Assembly (NCBI RefSeq): GCF_001665295.1
Contig: NZ_LZSE01000119.1
Coordinates: 1-42,793, forward strand
Length of the DNA: 42,793 bases
Direction: 5' to 3'
DNA from: Mycobacterium sp. 1554424.7
GTDB lineage: Bacteria > Actinomycetota > Actinomycetes > Mycobacteriales > Mycobacteriaceae
Below, in pieces: positions 8,085 through 15,065 of the stretch. The notes under the pieces were generated by a model. That model did no database searches. It had not been told where the DNA came from and was given only the letters and a program-made list of their open reading frames with translations. A program made the position numbers and the translations under genes. Numbering within the stretch: the first letter of the stretch is position 1; each line of letters opens with the position of its first letter.

Positions 8085-9368
8085 CTAAGCCCGTTCGGGG
8101 GGACCCGGTGGTTCCGGCCGTCCCGCGTCCGGCTCGGGTGGGTCCGCCGAACCGGGGGTCGGCGGTGCGTCCGGATCCTCACCGCCGCCGGTCCGCTGGG
8201 TGGGGAGCTTCTCGGTCTCGGCTTCGGCGCCGGGCACCGGTTCTTCCAGCCCGCTGCGGCCGGAGAATTCCTGGTCGGACCGGTCCAGGCCGGGGTCGGT
8301 CAGCGCGCTCTCGGTGCGCAAGCTGAAGGAGGCGAGGACGCCGCCGCCGATCAGCGCGATCAGCCCGACCGCGGTGAACGTGATGGGCAGCACCCGCGAC
8401 CACAACGCCAGCCGGTCCCGCTCGTCGCGGGCCGCGTTGACCTGGCCTTCGATGGTGTCCTCGTTCGAGGTGACCTTGTAATCGGCCAGCGTCAGCTCCG
8501 GCTTGAGCGGGTCACGGGCGAAGTAGTGGTTGGCGTGCTCGGTCTGCTTGACGATGGTCCCCGACACCGGGTCCACCCAGAAGGTCCGCTGCGCCGCGTA
8601 GAAGCGGGTCATGGTGATCTGCTCGTTGGGATCGCCGCCCTGGACGCCCCACATCGATGCCGGGGCGGTGAACTTGGAGTCCGTCGTCTGGTCGGCGTAC
8701 AGCGTCGGGTAGGCCACCGGGGCCACCAGCTTGCCGTCGGCGTTGTAGCCGACGTTCTGCGTGAACTTATAGGTGGTCAGCCCGTTGACGTCTTCCTGGC
8801 TGTCGTAGTTGACGTCGAACGGCTTTTGCGCGATCGGATCGAAAAACGGGTACGTCTTCTTCTCGGTGTGGACGGGGAACCGGTAGGACAGCCCCTCGTG
8901 TCGGAGCGGCATCGCGGTGGGCGGGCTCTCGTCGTTGATGGTGCGAGGCTTCTGGACCGCGCCACCGGTGCGGGTGTCGTCGGAGACGGCCATCGCGGTC
9001 TTGCGGTTGAGGGTGACGGTGTCGACGATCGCCAGCAGCAGGCCGCTGTCCTTTTGTTTGTCGGTGCGCCGGACCGAGGTGCCGACCTGCAGCGTGACGA
9101 CGTCCGCGTTGGCGGGGGATTCGACGCTGACCTGCTGCTGTGAGACCAGCGGCACGTTCTGGTTGACGACGAGGTGGTCACCGGACAGCGACGCGGAGTC
9201 GAGCGCGGTTCCGTTGCCGTCGCTGATCAACGTCGCATCGAGGTTGAGCGGGATCTTGGCGATCCGGCTGCTGGTGTACGTCGACAGCAGCAGCGCAGCG
9301 ATCAGCAGGGCAGCCCCGAGTCCGATGATCGCGCATGCGGCGTAACGCAACATGACTGCTCGGTTCAC
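8085..9368 (-). CDS. DUF3068 membrane protein (Rv0227c-like, PgfA)
   Basis: This 427-aa protein has one membrane helix near the N-terminus (ACAIIGLGAALLIAALLLS, about residues 11-29), a ~300-residue extracytoplasmic domain, a second helix (LPITFTAVGLIALIGGGVLA, about 332-352) and a charged, proline-rich cytosolic tail of ~70 residues. This is the DUF3068 layout. The M. smegmatis relative PgfA has been described, as I recall, as a polar growth factor that works with MmpL3 in trehalose monomycolate transport. The GTG start at 9368 has GAGGAGG upstream; ATG at codon 6 is an alternative. It is transcribed toward the Rv0226c-like gene and away from the acyltransferase gene. Confidence 0.9.
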   Translation of the reverse strand: MNRAVMLRYAACAIIGLGAALLIAALLLSTYTSSRIAKIPLNLDATLISDGNGTALDSASLSGDHLVVNQNVPLVSQQQVSVESPANADVVTLQVGTSVRRTDKQKDSGLLLAIVDTVTLNRKTAMAVSDDTRTGGAVQKPRTINDESPPTAMPLRHEGLSYRFPVHTEKKTYPFFDPIAQKPFDVNYDSQEDVNGLTTYKFTQNVGYNADGKLVAPVAYPTLYADQTTDSKFTAPASMWGVQGGDPNEQITMTRFYAAQRTFWVDPVSGTIVKQTEHANHYFARDPLKPELTLADYKVTSNEDTIEGQVNAARDERDRLALWSRVLPITFTAVGLIALIGGGVLASFSLRTESALTDPGLDRSDQEFSGRSGLEEPVPGAEAETEKLPTQRTGGGEDPDAPPTPGSADPPEPDAGRPEPPGPPERA

Positions 9369-9585
9369 GTGCGCCGCTCCTCCTCATCGCTTCGCTCTGC
9401 ATCGTCGCCGGCGCGGTTCACGTTGCTGTGCCCTCCTATATGGATCCCTCGACTCGTCGGCCGCGACGACCCGCTCCGACCTGACCAAGCAGCGTGGCAA
9501 ACCCGTTCGACCCTAACAGCAGAATTTAAGGCCCCGGCTTACGTACCCGATTCGTCGGCGGACAACCGACGGGCACACTTGGGGC

Positions 9586-10746
9586 GTGACCGATGGCCAA
9601 CAGGTGGGCGGAGTCCGCAGCTTCCTGCCCGCCGTGGAGGGGATGCGCGCGTGCGCGGCCATGGGCGTCGTCGTCACCCACGTCGCCTTCCAGACCGGGC
9701 ACACCGGCGGCGCTGCGGGCCGGCTGTTCGGGCGCTTCGACCTCGCGGTGGCGGTGTTCTTTGCGTTGTCGGGGTTCCTGCTGTGGCGCGCGCACGCGGC
9801 GGCCGCGCGGGGTTTGGGGCCGCGCCCGCGCACCGGCCACTATCTGCGCTCGCGGGCCGTCCGGATCATGCCGGCCTACCTGGTGGCGGTCGTCGTGATC
9901 CTCACCCTGCTGCCCGACGCGGATCACGCCAGCCCTACCGTGTGGTTGGCCAACCTGACGCTCACCCAGATCTACGTGCCGCTCACCCTGACCGGCGGCC
10001 TGACACAGATGTGGAGCCTGTCGGTCGAGGTCAGCTTCTACCTGGCGCTGCCCGTCCTGGCGTTGCTGGCCCGGCGCCTCCCCGTCGGTGCGCGGGTGCC
10101 GGCGATCGCCGCGCTGGGGGCGCTCAGCTGGGCGTGGGGCTGGGTGCCCCTGCACGGCCCCTCGGGAATCAACCCGCTGAACTGGCCGCCCGCCTTCTTC
10201 TCCTGGTTCGCCGCCGGCATGCTGCTGGCCGAGTGGGTGCACAGCCGGATCGGCCTGCCGCACCGGTTGGCCCGCCATCGCGTGGTGACGGCCGTCGTCG
10301 CGGTGCTGGCCTATCTGGTGGCGGCCTCGCCGCTGGCTGGTCCGGAGGGCCTGGTGCCCGGCACCGCCGCGCAGTTCGCGGTGAAGACGGCGGCGGGCTC
10401 CCTGGTGGCGTTCGCGTTGGTCGCCCCGCTGGTGCTGGACCGGCCCGACACGCCGCACCGGCTGTTGGGCAGCACCGCCATGGTGACGCTGGGGCGCTGG
10501 TCCTACGGCCTGTTCGTGTGGCACCTGGCCGCGCTGGCGATGGTGTTCCCGGTGCTCGGGACGTTCCCGTTCACCGGCCGGATGCCCTCGGTGCTGGCGC
10601 TGACGCTGGTCTTCGGCTGGGCGATCGCCGCCGTGAGCTACGGCCTGGTCGAATCCCCGTGCCGCGAAGCGCTGCGCCGCTGGGAGAAACGCCACGAGCC
10701 GGCGCCCCAGGTCACCGACGCCGAGGCCGACGCGATCGCGCCCTGA
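9586..10746 (+). CDS. acyltransferase-3 family membrane protein (Rv0228/TmaT-like)
   Basis: This 386-aa protein has about ten membrane helices and the acyltransferase-3 (OafA/NodX type) signature: RSFLPAVEGMRACAAMGVVVTHV, with the conserved Arg and membrane His, then FFALSGFLLWRAH and the short YLRSRAVRIMPAY loop. Members move an acyl group, usually acetyl, from the cytosolic side to an exported glycolipid or sugar. The corynebacterial counterpart TmaT acetylates trehalose mycolates for export, and this gene occupies the Rv0228 place. The start is GTG 9586; no strong ribosome site precedes it. The C-terminal tail is charged and cytosolic. It converges with the YbjN gene, one base apart. Confidence 0.9.
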   Translation: MTDGQQVGGVRSFLPAVEGMRACAAMGVVVTHVAFQTGHTGGAAGRLFGRFDLAVAVFFALSGFLLWRAHAAAARGLGPRPRTGHYLRSRAVRIMPAYLVAVVVILTLLPDADHASPTVWLANLTLTQIYVPLTLTGGLTQMWSLSVEVSFYLALPVLALLARRLPVGARVPAIAALGALSWAWGWVPLHGPSGINPLNWPPAFFSWFAAGMLLAEWVHSRIGLPHRLARHRVVTAVVAVLAYLVAASPLAGPEGLVPGTAAQFAVKTAAGSLVAFALVAPLVLDRPDTPHRLLGSTAMVTLGRWSYGLFVWHLAALAMVFPVLGTFPFTGRMPSVLALTLVFGWAIAAVSYGLVESPCREALRRWEKRHEPAPQVTDAEADAIAP

Positions 10747-10747
10747 C

Positions 10748-11221
10748 TCAGCGATCCATCCACTGTTCCAGCGCGTCCGCCGACGGCAGGCACAGGGCCC
10801 GCTCGATCTTGTCGAACAGATCGGTCCCGTATTCGACCGTGGACCGGACGAAGTTGCCCAACGCCTCGAGGTGGATGCCGTCGGTCAGCAGGTAAGCGTT
10901 CTCGGCGACCACGGCCAGCCGGCTGGGCTGCGCGGTCTCGCGCACAAACGCCTTGGGCCAATGCGTGTCGCGATTCCAGTCGTTCACCAGTTCCATCAGG
11001 CGCGGGCGTTCGGCCGCTAAGTAGTACACGGCCGGGCTGATCGAAATCTCCAAAACGTCGCGCCGCAAACCATTGATCCGCACGTTCACCTGCAGCTTGC
11101 CGCGCTCATGGCTCGACAGCAGCATCATGAATTCCTCGCCGTCACTGCTGCGGAAAAACCGCAGCTGACGTGATCGCAGATAGCGTTCGATCAGCTCGGT
11201 GCTCAACGGCTCGATCTGCAT
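10748..11221 (-). CDS. YbjN domain-containing protein
   Basis: This is a 157-aa soluble protein starting at ATG 11221 (MQIEPLSTELIERYL), supported by GGGAGAGGGG just upstream; the ORF could open at a TTG 18 bases earlier. The sequence fits the YbjN fold (a type III chaperone-like alpha/beta sandwich): YLRSRQLRFFRSSDGEEFMM, then LVNDWNRDTHWPKAFVRE and a C-terminal FDKIERALCLPSADALEQWM. YbjN proteins have no agreed enzymatic role and are thought to be stress-related or chaperone-like. No signal peptide or helix anchor is seen. I do not recall this gene beside Rv0228 in M. tuberculosis; the PIN-domain gene Rv0229c expected there is missing. Confidence 0.85.
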   Translation of the reverse strand: MQIEPLSTELIERYLRSRQLRFFRSSDGEEFMMLLSSHERGKLQVNVRINGLRRDVLEISISPAVYYLAAERPRLMELVNDWNRDTHWPKAFVRETAQPSRLAVVAENAYLLTDGIHLEALGNFVRSTVEYGTDLFDKIERALCLPSADALEQWMDR

Positions 11222-11281
11222 GGCCCCTCTCCCGGACAACGGTCATCGACGGACCCATGTTGGGGCGCAGCGCTTGGAAGA

Positions 11282-11353
11282 TTCTTGGAGTCGTCAGCGG
11301 GCTCGGCGCCCTGCAGCCGCGCGATCCGCTCGGCGCGCACCGCCGACCGTCGC
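11282..11353 (-). pseudogene. remnant of the 3' end of an AMP-binding ligase gene
   Basis: This stretch aligns to 12481-12554, the 3' part of the intact ligase gene, with about ten differences including one single-base gap; the last 25 bases (11329-11353 and 12530-12554) are identical. Read on the minus strand it encodes RRSAVRAERIARLQGAEPA, against RRSAVRAEVIARLRAAEPA in the intact gene, and the one-base gap then shifts the frame. It is in the same orientation as the intact gene and has no start or upstream domain, so it is a fragment rather than a gene. Confidence 0.7.
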
Positions 11354-11466
11354 AGATCCCTTGCAGCGCAGGGATTGTGCGCGGTCGCCGGGGGCGGATA
11401 TGGTCGAGAGGTTCCAACCACAGGACAGTCCCAACCACGGAACTCCAACGTCCGAGGGGGTACACC

Positions 11467-11787
11467 GTGAGACAACCGGAACTAACCAGCCTCATCGGCC
11501 TGCGCGACAGTGACGGCGATCAGCTACACCTCGTTCGCCTCGATCGGGCCAATGGCTCCCGCAGGTATCTGATGGCAATCGGTCACGAGAGGGTGTTCCT
11601 GACTCCCGGCGATCTGGATCGGCTGAGCGCCGTCATCCGGCGCGAAGTAGGTGGCCGGACTGATGATCTCAAGGCCGCACTTAGGTTCCTCGCCCACGCA
11701 ATCTGGCTCCTGATCTTCGGCGTGGCGTTGTCGCTCCTCGCGTCCGCACTCACCGGGCCACTGTTTGCGTACCCCTGGTCGAACTGA
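11467..11787 (+). CDS. 106-aa protein with one C-terminal membrane helix, function unknown
   Basis: I chose the GTG at 11467 (MRQPELTSLIGLRD), with a GAGGGGG stretch just upstream; the longer open frame back to 11170 runs across the ligase remnant and is unlikely to be coding. The first ~70 residues are soluble and charged (QLHLVRLDRANGSRRYLMAI, then a short helix LTPGDLDRLSAVIRREVGG). One hydrophobic helix, about residues 74-96, follows, and the tail is GPLFAYPWSN. No family is recognised. It converges with the PE gene (30 bp between stops) and both lie between the two copies of the ligase 3' end, so they may have arrived together. Confidence 0.6.
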   Translation: MRQPELTSLIGLRDSDGDQLHLVRLDRANGSRRYLMAIGHERVFLTPGDLDRLSAVIRREVGGRTDDLKAALRFLAHAIWLLIFGVALSLLASALTGPLFAYPWSN

Positions 11788-11817
11788 AGCCATTCGCGCT
11801 GCGAAAACGTGTGTCGA

Positions 11818-12354
11818 TTACGGGATAAAGGCATTGATGATGGCGTAGATCACGGCCTCGGCGATGAACACGGTGACCGCGAAGACCGGGTATGTGATCG
11901 GAAATAGCAGGAAGGCCAGCACATCACTTCCGGCTCTGCCTAACTGGTCAAGCCTGACGTTGGGGAAGGAGCCAAACGAGTTCACGAAATTGCCGCTCGC
12001 GGTGACGAAATCGCTCTGGAGGAACTGGAAGAAATCGACGAGGCTGGGGAACGTAGGCGTCAGCGTCGCGGCGATCCCGGACTCGGCGCTGGAATACGAG
12101 GCCGCGGCGCCGGTCATGTTCTGCACAAACTGCTGATGAAACGCTGCGGCCTGCCCGGCCAGGGCCTGAAAATGCCTGGCGTGCGCGGAGAACAGATGGG
12201 CGATACCCGCCGATACCTCATCAGCGGCCGAGGGTATCACCGCGACGGTCGGGGCCGCCGCGACCAGGTGGGCCGCGTTGACATTCGCCCCCATAGCGGC
12301 CAAGTCCGTTGCCGCCGAGGACATCATCTCCGACGTGGCGATCACATACGACAT
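11818..12354 (-). CDS. PE-family protein with hydrophobic C-terminal domain
   Basis: This 178-aa protein starts at ATG 12354 with GGAGG six bases upstream. Residues 1-95 are a PE domain (MSYVIATSEMMSSAATDLAA) with the Pro-Glu signature changed to Ser8-Glu9 and a YxxxE secretion signal at Tyr87-Glu91. There is no PGRS or PPE partner. The C-terminal ~80 residues end in a strongly hydrophobic stretch from about 145 (VLAFLLFPITYPVFAVTVFI) to 176, which predicts membrane insertion after export. It is probably a type VII substrate delivered to the outer envelope. It lies 43 bp downstream of the ligase stop on the same strand and converges with the 106-aa protein gene. Confidence 0.85.
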   Translation of the reverse strand: MSYVIATSEMMSSAATDLAAMGANVNAAHLVAAAPTVAVIPSAADEVSAGIAHLFSAHARHFQALAGQAAAFHQQFVQNMTGAAASYSSAESGIAATLTPTFPSLVDFFQFLQSDFVTASGNFVNSFGSFPNVRLDQLGRAGSDVLAFLLFPITYPVFAVTVFIAEAVIYAIINAFIP

Positions 12355-12397
12355 CCCGACCTCCAACCAATACAGCGACGGCCCGGTCGCCACCGCA

Positions 12398-13966
12398 TCA
12401 GTGAGTTCGCAGCGAATCGTACGCCGTGATGAGTCCGCGCAAAAGATGCCGCCTTGAATGCCGGTCGGTCACAGCCCGGCGTTCTCGGAGTCGCCAGGCG
12501 GGCTCGGCGGCCCGCAGTCGGGCGATCACCTCGGCGCGCACCGCCGACCGTCGCGCCTTGCCGGCGTCGTCGCGCAGGGGAGCGCCGACGAACTCGACCG
12601 TATAAGGCACCTTATACGACGAGATGCGTTCGCGCAGAAAGTCTTTCACTCCGTCGGCGTCCAGGGCGGACCCGTCGGCCGCGTGCACCAGGGCGTACGG
12701 CACCTGCCCCAGATCCTCGTGCGGCACGCCGACGACGAGGCAGGACAGCACGTCCGGGTGCGCCGACAGCGCGTTCTCGATCTCGGCGGGATAGACGTTG
12801 CGGCCCCCGACGGTGAACATGTCGACCCGGCGGTCGGACAGGTACAGGAACCCGTCTTCGTCGAAGTAGCCGAGGTCGCCCAGCGAGTCCCAGCCGTCGC
12901 GTGACTTGGCCTGAACGCCCACGTAGCGGTAGGTCGGCGCGCTGCCGGGGGCCGGGCGCATGTAGATCTCGCCGACCACGCCGGGCGGGCAGGCGTTGCC
13001 GTCGTCGTCGAGCACCTTCATCTCCCCGGCGACCACGACGCCGACGGAGCCGCGGTGGGTCAGCCACTGGTCGCCGCTGATGAAAGTCAGCGCCTGTAAT
13101 TCGGTGCCGCCGTAGAGTTCCCAGACGACTTCCGGGCCGAGCAGGTCGATCCAGGCCTGCTTGACCGACGGCGGGCACGGCGCCCCCATGTGCCAGAACC
13201 GCCGCAGCGACGACAGGTCGTAGGCGCCCGGGTCGGCGTGGTAGACCGGCAGCGCCCGCTGCATGATCGTCGGCACCGTGGTCAGGAATGTGACCCGATG
13301 CTCGGTGATCAGCCGCAGGAAACCCTGCGGGTCGAACCGGCTCATCAGCACCAGGTGGTGGCGCATCAGCAACGCGATCGTCGCGGTGGTGAAGCCGGTG
13401 TTGTGGGACAGCGGGATCGGCACCAGGGTGGTGTCGCCCTCCTGCGCGCCGAGCGGGTAGCCGACGGCGGGCGGGATCCGGCTGTCTCCGCCGGACTCGA
13501 TGAGCTTGGGCCGCCCGGTGCTGCCGCCCGAGCCCATCGCCTTCCACACCGGCGAGACGGCCTCGGGCAGCGCGGCGTCGGACAGCGTCGGGTCGGGGAC
13601 GAAACCGGCTGGCACGCTGGGTATTTCGGGGCTTTCGCGGCCCAACAGCAGGGCGGGTGGGCGCAGCTCCAGCAGGCCGGCCAACTCGGCGTCCGGCAAC
13701 CGCGCGGACAGCGGTTGGGGCACCGCGCCCAGCTTCCAGCACGCCACCGCGGCCTGGATCCACTCGATCGAGTTCGGCAGCACCATCGTCACGTAGTCGC
13801 CGACGCCGACGCCGCGCTCGGCGTATGCGCGGGCCAACCGGTTCGTCGAGCGGTCGAGTTCGCCGCGGGTGATCGTCCTCCCGTCGCAGGTGACCGCGGG
13901 CTCGTCGGGGGCGAACGCGGCAAGCTGCGAAATCTGGGTGCCGATCGGCGGGACCGGCTGGGTCAC
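12398..13966 (-). CDS. AMP-binding acyl-CoA synthetase-like ligase
   Basis: This 522-aa enzyme belongs to the ANL superfamily, which activates a carboxylate with ATP and usually passes it to CoA. Motifs: P-loop GSGGSTGRPK, VWELYGGTELQA, GDLGYFDEDGFLYLSDRRVD, and hinge GGRNVYPAEIE. The C-terminal lysine that normally catalyses adenylation is probably the Lys in RDDAGKARRSAV. The chosen start is GTG 13966 (MTQPVPPIGTQISQL), which overlaps the stop of the lactonase gene by three bases, so translation is probably coupled. The last ~28 residues (RAVTDRHSRRHLL onward) look unlike a normal FadD end and may be read-through into inserted DNA. The substrate is unknown. Confidence 0.88.
   Translation of the reverse strand: MTQPVPPIGTQISQLAAFAPDEPAVTCDGRTITRGELDRSTNRLARAYAERGVGVGDYVTMVLPNSIEWIQAAVACWKLGAVPQPLSARLPDAELAGLLELRPPALLLGRESPEIPSVPAGFVPDPTLSDAALPEAVSPVWKAMGSGGSTGRPKLIESGGDSRIPPAVGYPLGAQEGDTTLVPIPLSHNTGFTTATIALLMRHHLVLMSRFDPQGFLRLITEHRVTFLTTVPTIMQRALPVYHADPGAYDLSSLRRFWHMGAPCPPSVKQAWIDLLGPEVVWELYGGTELQALTFISGDQWLTHRGSVGVVVAGEMKVLDDDGNACPPGVVGEIYMRPAPGSAPTYRYVGVQAKSRDGWDSLGDLGYFDEDGFLYLSDRRVDMFTVGGRNVYPAEIENALSAHPDVLSCLVVGVPHEDLGQVPYALVHAADGSALDADGVKDFLRERISSYKVPYTVEFVGAPLRDDAGKARRSAVRAEVIARLRAAEPAWRLRERRAVTDRHSRRHLLRGLITAYDSLRTH
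12481..12554. repeat. ligase 3'-end segment repeated at 11282-11353
   Basis: Direct repeat of about 74 bp, the intact copy within the ligase gene. Together with its degenerate partner it brackets ~1.1 kb holding the 106-aa gene and the PE gene. Confidence 0.75.
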
Positions 13967-14943
13967 GAGTAGGCGCCCTGCCGCTCGAAGATGCGGCGCG
14001 GGTTGTCCACCAGCATGGTGTGCAGTTGCTCGTCGCTGACGCCGCGCTCCTTGAGGGCGGGGATCACGTCGTTGTGGATGTGCAGGTAATGCCAATTGGG
14101 CGCGGCCACCGGCAGCAGCTCCTCCGGGATCGCGTCGAAGTAGCAATTGGCGTCATGCGAGAGCACCATCTTGTCGGCGTGGCCGCGCTCGCACATCCGC
14201 GCCACCGTGTTCACCCGGTCCTCGAACGGCAGGTACACGTCGATACCGAACCGGTCCATCCCGATGTAGGAGCCGTTGCCGATCAGCTCCTCGAGGTAGT
14301 CGAGGTCGGTGCTGTCGCCGGAGTGACCGATCACCACCCGGCTCAGGTCGACGCCCTCCTCTTCGAAGATGCGCTGCTGCTCGAGGCCGCGCCGGGTCTC
14401 TGCGTGCGTGTGGGTGGAGATCGGCACGCCGGTTCGTTTGTGCGCCTGGGCGACGGCGCGCAGCACCCGGTCGACGCCGGGCGTCACGCCGGGCTCGTCG
14501 GTGGCGCACTTGAGGATGCCCGCCTTGATGCCGGTGTCGGCGATGCCCTCCTCGATGTCGCGGACGAACATGTCGGTCATGATCTCCGGACCGTCCATCG
14601 CGGTTCCCGGACCCAGGTAGTGGAACCGGAACGGGACGTCGTTGTAGGTGTAAAGGCCAGTCGCCACAACGATATTCAGCTCGGTGGCCGCGGCGACTCG
14701 CGCGATGCGCGGGATGTAGCGGCCCAGCCCGATCACCGTGAGGTCCACGATGGTGTCCACCCCGCGGGACTTCAGCTCGTTGAGCCGGTCGACCGCATCG
14801 GCAACGCGCTGGTCCTCGTCGCCCCAGGCCTCGGGATAGTTCAGTGCGATCTCGGTGGTCATGATGAACACGTGCTCGTGCATGAGCGTCACGCCGAGGT
14901 CGGCGGTGTCGATGGCGCCGCGCGCGGTATTGAGTTCTGGCAC
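13963..14943 (-). CDS. php: phosphotriesterase-like lactonase (Rv0230c, Php)
   Basis: This 326-aa amidohydrolase is nearly identical in plan to Rv0230c. All binuclear metal ligands are visible with the GTG start at 14943 (MPELNTARGAIDTADLGVTL): His22 and His24 in LMHEHVF, the carboxylated Lys145 in GILKCATDE, His178 in STHTH, His207 in VIGHSGD and Asp264 in LSHDAN. Members of the phosphotriesterase-like lactonase family hydrolyse lactones, including acyl-homoserine lactones, with weak organophosphate activity; the natural substrate in mycobacteria is unsettled. The stop overlaps the start of the AMP-binding ligase, suggesting a shared pathway in which an opened lactone, a hydroxy acid, is activated. 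It is divergent from fadE4. Confidence 0.95.
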   Translation of the reverse strand: MPELNTARGAIDTADLGVTLMHEHVFIMTTEIALNYPEAWGDEDQRVADAVDRLNELKSRGVDTIVDLTVIGLGRYIPRIARVAAATELNIVVATGLYTYNDVPFRFHYLGPGTAMDGPEIMTDMFVRDIEEGIADTGIKAGILKCATDEPGVTPGVDRVLRAVAQAHKRTGVPISTHTHAETRRGLEQQRIFEEEGVDLSRVVIGHSGDSTDLDYLEELIGNGSYIGMDRFGIDVYLPFEDRVNTVARMCERGHADKMVLSHDANCYFDAIPEELLPVAAPNWHYLHIHNDVIPALKERGVSDEQLHTMLVDNPRRIFERQGAYS

Positions 14944-15065
14944 GCGTCTGACTCTAGGTCGACGCGGTGCCCCACCGACAGAGCCGATTTGTCCGGTGCG
15001 TTCCGGCGGCGCCGCCATTGCAGTACCGTCACCCTCGTCTTGATCGAAACCCCGGGAGTCATGCC

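Noticed and set aside
6134-8182. 682-aa minus-strand open frame over the Rv0226c-like gene
   Set aside because: It runs in another frame of the same strand and lacks hydrophobic segments, whereas the 563-aa frame gives clear membrane helices and a ribosome site.
11170-11787. 205-aa plus-strand reading of the 106-aa gene
   Set aside because: The first ~99 codons cross the 5' part of the YbjN gene and the ligase remnant and show no conserved pattern; the GTG at 11467 with a purine-rich ribosome site is the better start.
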